From: JAUYIW01 sp043818555
Lineage (GTDB): Bacteria > Patescibacteriota > Patescibacteriia > UBA9934
Length of the DNA: 32,241 nucleotides
NCBI GenBank assembly: GCA_043818555.1
Contig: JBDRFP010000001.1
Span: 1-32,241, forward strand
Direction: 5' to 3'
Each line of letters starts with the position of its first letter. Within the stretch, counting starts at the first letter, position 1. Below, one piece after another: positions 27,600-32,241 of this stretch. Position numbers and translations under genes: made by a program. The notes beneath the pieces are model-generated. The model saw only the letters and a program-made list of their open reading frames with translations, ran no database searches and was not told where the DNA came from.

Positions 27600-28487
27600 A
27601 TGTCCAGATTCCATGTTCTGATCGTTGCTATGCTTCTGGCGTCATGTAGAAATCCGGTAAAGGTTGATATTGATTCCGGCGAGCGGATCGTTGAGACCGA
27701 TACTGATTCAGACACAGACACAGACACAGACACAGACTCGGATACCGATACGGACACGGACATTGATACCGATGCTGATTCGGATAGTGACACAGACACG
27801 GATACGGATACCGACTCTGATACGGATACTGATTCAGACACAGATACGGATACGCTGACCGACTCGGACAGTGATGGCTTTTACGCCGAAGAAGACGACT
27901 GCGACGACTCGAATGCGTATGTAAACCCGGACGGCACGGAAACGCTCGAAGTGGTCGACTACGACTGCGACGGCCAGCCGTATCCGGGCGGGTACTTGTC
28001 TGTTGCCACTGTCGACGCAACTAACTACTTGGACCAGGAGTCTGCGATGCTCACCGATAGCTCTGGTGTGGCTAGCCTTGGCGGCTGGACGGTGAGCGCG
28101 TCAGTAAGCGGAAGCACAGATTCAGATTTGGGGCCGACTACCCCAAGCTGGAGCTGCGCTGATTTCAGCGGTTACCACAACGCCTTGCTGGTTCTTCCCG
28201 GCGGGGCAGTGGATACCGATGAGTGCTTTGAGGCGCCGCTAGCAACAGGCAGCGGAGACGATTATGTTCTAAGCGTTGTGGCGCGCAATACCGGCTTGAG
28301 CGGGAACCAAGTTTGCGCGTATGTAAACAGCTCGCTTTTGGACTGCGTTGAGCCAGTGCTCTCGTCAGGCGGCGGGTTTATTGAATTCGGTACTTTTGTA
28401 GGGACCGGATTCGATGCGCTCGTGTTCTGTACCGGGGGCTGGGCCGGAGGAGGAGAAATCACAGCTATCGGAGTATGGGAGTACTAG
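27600..28487 (+). CDS. Asp/Thr-rich lipoprotein with one MopE-type motif
   Basis: 295 residues. The signal peptide ends in a lipobox LLASC with the lipid-bearing Cys16. Residues 33-90 are an almost pure (DT/DS)n stretch. One metal-binding type motif follows: DSDGFYAEEDDCDDSNAYVN plus DYDCDG, as in the PF11617-type repeats of MopE. The last 150 residues (GGYLSVATVDATNYLDQESA ... GEITAIGVWEY) look like a beta-sandwich with paired cysteines, possibly a carbohydrate-binding type fold; this is a guess. AAAGGAG stands seven bases before ATG 27600. It should be displayed on the cell surface. No enzyme motif is seen. It is probably related in function to the next gene. Confidence 0.8.
   Translation: MSRFHVLIVAMLLASCRNPVKVDIDSGERIVETDTDSDTDTDTDTDSDTDTDTDIDTDADSDSDTDTDTDTDSDTDTDSDTDTDTLTDSDSDGFYAEEDDCDDSNAYVNPDGTETLEVVDYDCDGQPYPGGYLSVATVDATNYLDQESAMLTDSSGVASLGGWTVSASVSGSTDSDLGPTTPSWSCADFSGYHNALLVLPGGAVDTDECFEAPLATGSGDDYVLSVVARNTGLSGNQVCAYVNSSLLDCVEPVLSSGGGFIEFGTFVGTGFDALVFCTGGWAGGGEITAIGVWEY
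27697..27873 (+). repeat. Coding GAYACN hexamer repeats
   Basis: Imperfect tandem hexamers (GACACAGACACAGACACAGA and variants) encode the Asp-Thr/Asp-Ser tract. Such runs can change length by slippage in steps of two residues. Confidence 0.75.
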
Positions 28488-28691
28488 CTTTACTAGCCGA
28501 TGTTGCCATGTAGGCGATGTCGGTTTTAATTTTTGTAACAAAATTGGCTAAGTTTGGTAAAGAATTGGATAGTGTCAAAATTAGTCGATTTTGGCGATTT
28601 TGAGTGTTTCTTATTAAACTTGACAATTTGGCCAAAATATGGTAAAAATGGGGGTCGAAAATAAGACATTTTGAGCTTCCGTTGCGGTTTT
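28488..28691 (+). promoter_or_regulatory. Gene-free AT-rich region with promoter at 28620-28648
   Basis: TTGACA (28620-28625) with TAAAAA 17 bp downstream (28643-28648) is the best promoter in the gap. The rest is AT-rich with several TTTTGGC / GCCAAAA-like words and no open frame that looks real. Confidence 0.5.
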
Positions 28692-28767
28692 TTGAACCGG
28701 ATCGGAAGGCCGAAATGCAAAAGTGAACCTTCAAAATTCCATTGCGTTTCGGCCCGCAATGGTTCAA
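28692..28767 (+). promoter_or_regulatory. Long inverted repeat in the leader of the 28796 gene
   Basis: TTGAACC (28692-28698) pairs with GGTTCAA (28761-28767), and GGCCGAAATGCAA (28708-28720) with TTGCGTTTCGGCC (28742-28754, one G-T pair). It ends about 17 bases before the GGAGG ribosome site, so it may control translation or mRNA stability. Confidence 0.55.
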
Positions 28768-28795
28768 CCCTACACTCAAGAAAAGGAGGGCAGCA

Positions 28796-31700
28796 ATGTC
28801 CAGCTTCATGATGATTCTGTTCGTGGCCTTCACGGCCTGTGGTGACAAGGACGAGTCCAACGTCGATAGCGGCGTTGTCCAGGAAGACGATGGTCTCACC
28901 TGGGAGGTCATCGAAGAGGGCAACTCGCCCTACGAAGACTCTGATACGGATACCGATACGGATACCGATACGGATGATACCGGATCGGACGACACCGGTG
29001 GCGACACCGGTGACACCGGCGCCTGCGCCGACACCGTGTACTACTACGACTACGACGGCGATGGATTCGGTGACGCTTCCGACTACGTGTGCGCCACTTC
29101 GGCGCCGCGTGGGTATGTGGAGGATGCCACCGACTGCGATGACGAAGACGCTGACATCAACCCAGACGCCACGGAAGTGTGCGACGAGGACGATGTCGAC
29201 GAGGACTGCGACGGAGATTCGGACGACGACGACAGCGATGTCGACAACCAGTCCGTGTTCTTCGAAGACTCGGATGGCGACGGGTACGGCTCTGCCTACA
29301 CATACGTGATCAGCTGCGAGTGGCCCTCTGGCTACGTTTCCATCGACAGCGACTGCGACGACACGGATTCCGGCATCAACCCAGATGCAGTGGAGCTGTG
29401 TGACGAAGTCGACAACAACTGCGATGGCGATGTGGACGAAGACCTGGACGAGACGTGGTATGTCGACAACGATGGCGACGGCTACGGCGACTCCAGTGAC
29501 TACCAGGTCTACTGCGAGCAGCCGAGCGGTTACGTCGAAAACTACGACGACTGCGACGATGAGAATGCGTCCTATTATGTGGAAGTGACCTACTACCTGG
29601 ATGCCGACGAAGATGGCTACGGGAATGTGGATCGCGACTACACGGTATGCGGCGATGCGCCTTCGGCTTATGTCGAGGACGCTGAGGACTGCAACGACCT
29701 GGATGCGGACATCAACCCGGACGCTGAAGAGGTGTGTGACGGAATCGACAACGACTGTGACGGTCTGGTCGACTCTATGGAAGCCGATGACACTGCCGAC
29801 ACCGGCGCAGTCGATCTCGATTGCGATACCGGCGAGGCGGATGACACCGGCAGTGTGGACACGGGCGCAAGCTCGGACGACACTGCCAGTGCCGATGACA
29901 CGGCGACCTCGGACGACACGAGCGGTGACGATACGGCTTCGGCCGACGACACTGCAAGCGCGGACGACACCGGTGGAACCGATGATACGGCTTCGGCCGG
30001 CTCGGATGACACTGGTGACACGGCGGATTCTGGGGGCGTCTCCGACACCTCCGGAGCTGACGACACCGCCATGGTCGACACCGGCTCCTTCGATACGGGG
30101 CCGGTGTTCTACACCTTCTACTACGACAGCGATGGAGATGGCTACGGCGACGCAAGCGATACCTACTCCGGCACTTCGGCGCCGAGAGGGTATGTCGACA
30201 ACTCGGACGACTGCGATGACAGCGACGAGGATGTAAACCCGGTAGCAGCTGAAGTCTGCGACAGCGTGGACAACGACTGCAACGGAGACATCGACGACGA
30301 CGACGCGGGCGTGACTGGCACCTCCCTCTGGTTCGCAGACACGGACGAGGACGGCTACGGAAACGCGGCCGATTACCTCAGCCTGTGCGAGCAGCCCAGC
30401 GGTTACGTGGGCAACTACGACGACTGCGATGACGAGGAAGGCGAAGTCAATCCGGACGCCGAAGAGGTGTGCGACAGCGTGGACAACGACTGCAATGGAG
30501 ACATCGACGACGACGACGCGAACGTGACCGATCAGGACACTTTCTACGCCGACTCGGACGAGGATGGCTTCGGCGACGCCGATTCCCCCGCTACCTCCTG
30601 TGATCAGCCCTCGGGCTACCTGGAGGACGCCACCGACTGCGACGACTCGGATGCGGACATCAACCCGGACGCCATTGAGATCTGCGACGACATCGACAAC
30701 GATTGCGACGGAGACATTGACGACGATGACTCCAGCGTGACCGGTACGTTCGAGTGGTACGCGGACAGCGACGGCGATCACTACGGTGACATGGACGCCA
30801 CCGCCGAAGCCTGCGACGTGCCCTCGGGTTACGTTGCTGACGACACCGACTGCGACGACTCGGACAGAGCCGTAAACCCGGCGTCGGTAGAGTATTGCGA
30901 CGGCGTGGACAACGATTGCGACGATGCGGTCGATGACGACGACAGCGATGTCGCCGACATGTCCACCTGGTACGAAGACGCGGACGCGGACGGCTACGGT
31001 GACGAGGACGTGGAAATGGAAGCCTGCGAACAGCCTTCGGGTTATGTGGCTGACAACACGGACTGCGACGACACCAACGAGTACTACTACACCGAAGCTA
31101 CCTACTGTTACGACTACGACGCTGATACCTACGGCGACCCAGAATCGTGCTATAGCGCCTGTTCCGACCCGATCAGTGATTCCTTCGTGGAAGACGCAAG
31201 CGATTGCGACGACCATGATGAGGACATTGCTCCGGACATGGAGGAGATCTGCGACAGTGTGGACAACGACTGCGATGGAGACGTCGATGACGACGACGAA
31301 GACGTGGAGAGTTGCCCCGACGACACCGGTGGAGACACTGGTGGAGCCGACACGGGCGCAAGCGCGGACGACACCGCAGTTGGTGACGACACGGGAGCGG
31401 ACGACACGGGAGCGGGTGATACGGCTCTGGCCGATGACACCGCAACAGATACCGGATCGTCAGACGACACGGGCGCAAGCGCGGACGACACCGCGGTAGG
31501 TGACGACACGGGAGCGGACGACACGGCCTCGGCCGATGACACCGCAACGGACGACACTGGCACTGACGACACCGATGGCGACGACACGGGCTCCGGCTCG
31601 GGCGACACTGGCGGTGACGGAGGAGGAGTCGTGGACGGTGAAGACCTCGATGGGGATGGCATTCCCGATGTGGTCGATCCGTTCCTGGCGGCCGAAAGCG

Positions 31701-32167
31701 GATCCTCCGAGATCTGCATGCTGTCAGCCGGCGTGTTCTCAACCGCGTGGAAAGAGCTCGACATTTTCTGGGTCGGTTCTTCCACGGCAATGGGCTCGTG
31801 GACCGAGGCGCTCGACAACATGCGCTATGCTCATGGCGCCGGGTACCACTGCATCGATTTTGCTACGGCAGTCGACGCAGACGGCAACGCTCTCACGAGC
31901 GGGGCATACCGGTTCACGGGAGTGTCGTCCGGTTCCTACAGCGATGCAGGGACCGAGATAAACCAGACCGATTCCATGAACTGGCGCTGGGCGCAATTCG
32001 GCGACTTGTGCGACGAAACGCCAAGCGACGACTATTGTTACCCGAATCGTTACGAGGACGGTGACGCTCCTGGCGACGGCAATGGAGACGATGTCGACTC
32101 CTGGTCCATCAGGCTCACCTGGGATGGCACGGAGATCACTCCGGCCCCAGAGACCTACACCCCGTAG
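28796..32167 (+). CDS. Large MopE-repeat lipoprotein
   Basis: 1123 residues. The signal peptide MSSFMMILFVAFTAC gives a lipoprotein (Cys15). About ten repeats of roughly 65 residues follow the pattern [Y/W]-x-D-x-DGDGYG ... PSGYV ... DCDD-x-D-x-INPDA-x-E-CD-x-VDNDCDG-x-DDDD, the putative metal-binding motif of MopE-type surface proteins (PF11617). Block 1 (about 80-330, four repeats) and block 2 (about 440-840, six repeats) are each followed by an Asp/Thr/Ala/Ser-rich linker. In both blocks the next-to-last repeat is cut short at the same place. DLDGDGIPDVVDP at about 949-961 is a calcium-type loop, and a C-terminal domain of about 155 residues is unassigned. The ribosome site is GGAGGG. Metal or calcium binding on the surface is inferred from the family. 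Confidence 0.85.
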   Translation: MSSFMMILFVAFTACGDKDESNVDSGVVQEDDGLTWEVIEEGNSPYEDSDTDTDTDTDTDDTGSDDTGGDTGDTGACADTVYYYDYDGDGFGDASDYVCATSAPRGYVEDATDCDDEDADINPDATEVCDEDDVDEDCDGDSDDDDSDVDNQSVFFEDSDGDGYGSAYTYVISCEWPSGYVSIDSDCDDTDSGINPDAVELCDEVDNNCDGDVDEDLDETWYVDNDGDGYGDSSDYQVYCEQPSGYVENYDDCDDENASYYVEVTYYLDADEDGYGNVDRDYTVCGDAPSAYVEDAEDCNDLDADINPDAEEVCDGIDNDCDGLVDSMEADDTADTGAVDLDCDTGEADDTGSVDTGASSDDTASADDTATSDDTSGDDTASADDTASADDTGGTDDTASAGSDDTGDTADSGGVSDTSGADDTAMVDTGSFDTGPVFYTFYYDSDGDGYGDASDTYSGTSAPRGYVDNSDDCDDSDEDVNPVAAEVCDSVDNDCNGDIDDDDAGVTGTSLWFADTDEDGYGNAADYLSLCEQPSGYVGNYDDCDDEEGEVNPDAEEVCDSVDNDCNGDIDDDDANVTDQDTFYADSDEDGFGDADSPATSCDQPSGYLEDATDCDDSDADINPDAIEICDDIDNDCDGDIDDDDSSVTGTFEWYADSDGDHYGDMDATAEACDVPSGYVADDTDCDDSDRAVNPASVEYCDGVDNDCDDAVDDDDSDVADMSTWYEDADADGYGDEDVEMEACEQPSGYVADNTDCDDTNEYYYTEATYCYDYDADTYGDPESCYSACSDPISDSFVEDASDCDDHDEDIAPDMEEICDSVDNDCDGDVDDDDEDVESCPDDTGGDTGGADTGASADDTAVGDDTGADDTGAGDTALADDTATDTGSSDDTGASADDTAVGDDTGADDTASADDTATDDTGTDDTDGDDTGSGSGDTGGDGGGVVDGEDLDGDGIPDVVDPFLAAESGSSEICMLSAGVFSTAWKELDIFWVGSSTAMGSWTEALDNMRYAHGAGYHCIDFATAVDADGNALTSGAYRFTGVSSGSYSDAGTEINQTDSMNWRWAQFGDLCDETPSDDYCYPNRYEDGDAPGDGNGDDVDSWSIRLTWDGTEITPAPETYTP
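28938..28985 (+). repeat. Coding GATACGGATACC repeats
   Basis: Tandem copies of a 12-bp unit encode the first Asp-Thr run after the signal peptide, the same peptide as in the 27600 gene but with other codons. Confidence 0.7.
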
Positions 32168-32179
32168 GTTGAGCCTCTC

Positions 32180-32229
32180 AACGGCGAGTGCGATTACTTT
32201 TCACAGAGTAATCGCCCGCCGTTTTTTAT
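32180..32229 (+). terminator. Intrinsic terminator of the large lipoprotein gene
   Basis: AACGGCG/CGCCGTT outside and GCGATTACT/AGTAATCGC inside, loop TTTTCACAG region, followed by six T. It shows that the gene is a complete unit within the window. Confidence 0.9.
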
Positions 32230-32241
32230 TTTTCTCCCCAC

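Noticed and set aside
28526..31216. Open frame of 896 codons on the minus strand, Val/Ile-rich
   Set aside because: It is the complement of the Asp-rich repeats (GAC/GAT read as GTC/ATC). It lacks a start signal and is explained by the repeat composition of the plus-strand gene, which has a signal peptide, ribosome site and terminator.

Overview
The window looks like chromosomal DNA of a small-genome bacterium of the Candidate Phyla Radiation (Patescibacteria) type. That assignment is inferred from the gene set and from sequence traits: a threonyl-tRNA synthetase without the TGS domain, a PrmC with NLPY in place of NPPY, several single-pass membrane proteins of unknown function, and many core genes whose -10 box lies directly before the start codon. 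No rRNA gene is present to confirm it, and the class cannot be named.

Layout. 1-380: 3' end of an IS3/IS481-type transposase, ended by a roughly 140-bp inverted-repeat element. 377-5425 (+): an unknown membrane protein, thrS behind a structured leader, a small unknown gene with its own promoter, and miaA. 5484-5675 (-): a candidate structured small RNA with promoter and terminator. 5803-9764 (-): gatB, then tmk with two related multi-pass membrane proteins. 9863-12287 (+): a nucleotide module with a ThyA-family enzyme, a DHFR-like reductase and a dCMP deaminase fused to a DNPH1-like N-glycosidase. 12434-12510: a tRNA-like gene. 12587-17884 (-): an unknown gene, rplA, rplK, nusG, secE and gyrB. 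18240-24420 (+): an unknown membrane protein, a frameshifted coiled-coil gene, rodA/ftsW, a zinc-ribbon protein, rplY, a DUF3048 protein and a two-helix membrane protein. 24424-24849: a gene-free run of perfect hairpins. 24920-27440 (-): rpmE, prfA and prmC. 27600-32167 (+): two Asp/Thr-rich lipoproteins with MopE-type metal-binding motifs.

How it fits together. Most of the window is translation machinery (thrS, miaA, gatB, prfA, prmC, L1, L11, L25, L31), transcription and secretion (nusG, secE), replication (gyrB) and wall synthesis (rodA). The thyA-dfr-deaminase/DNPH1 cluster, divergent from tmk, is the most interesting metabolic unit: the ThyA-like enzyme has Asp where dUMP-specific enzymes have Asn, which is the dCMP signature, and it sits beside an enzyme that could deaminate the product and hydrolyse unwanted nucleotides.

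The intergenic DNA is unusually rich in dispersed repeats. These include three inverted-repeat elements whose end coincides with the start codons of the 377 gene, prfA and gyrB, a family of AACC...GGTT hairpins used as tandem terminators, decayed phrase repeats, one of which lies in frame inside miaA, and C-rich/G-rich paired repeats. Four genes (3915, 23800, 27600, 28796) have strong Shine-Dalgarno sequences, unlike the core genes, and look like a separate accessory class.
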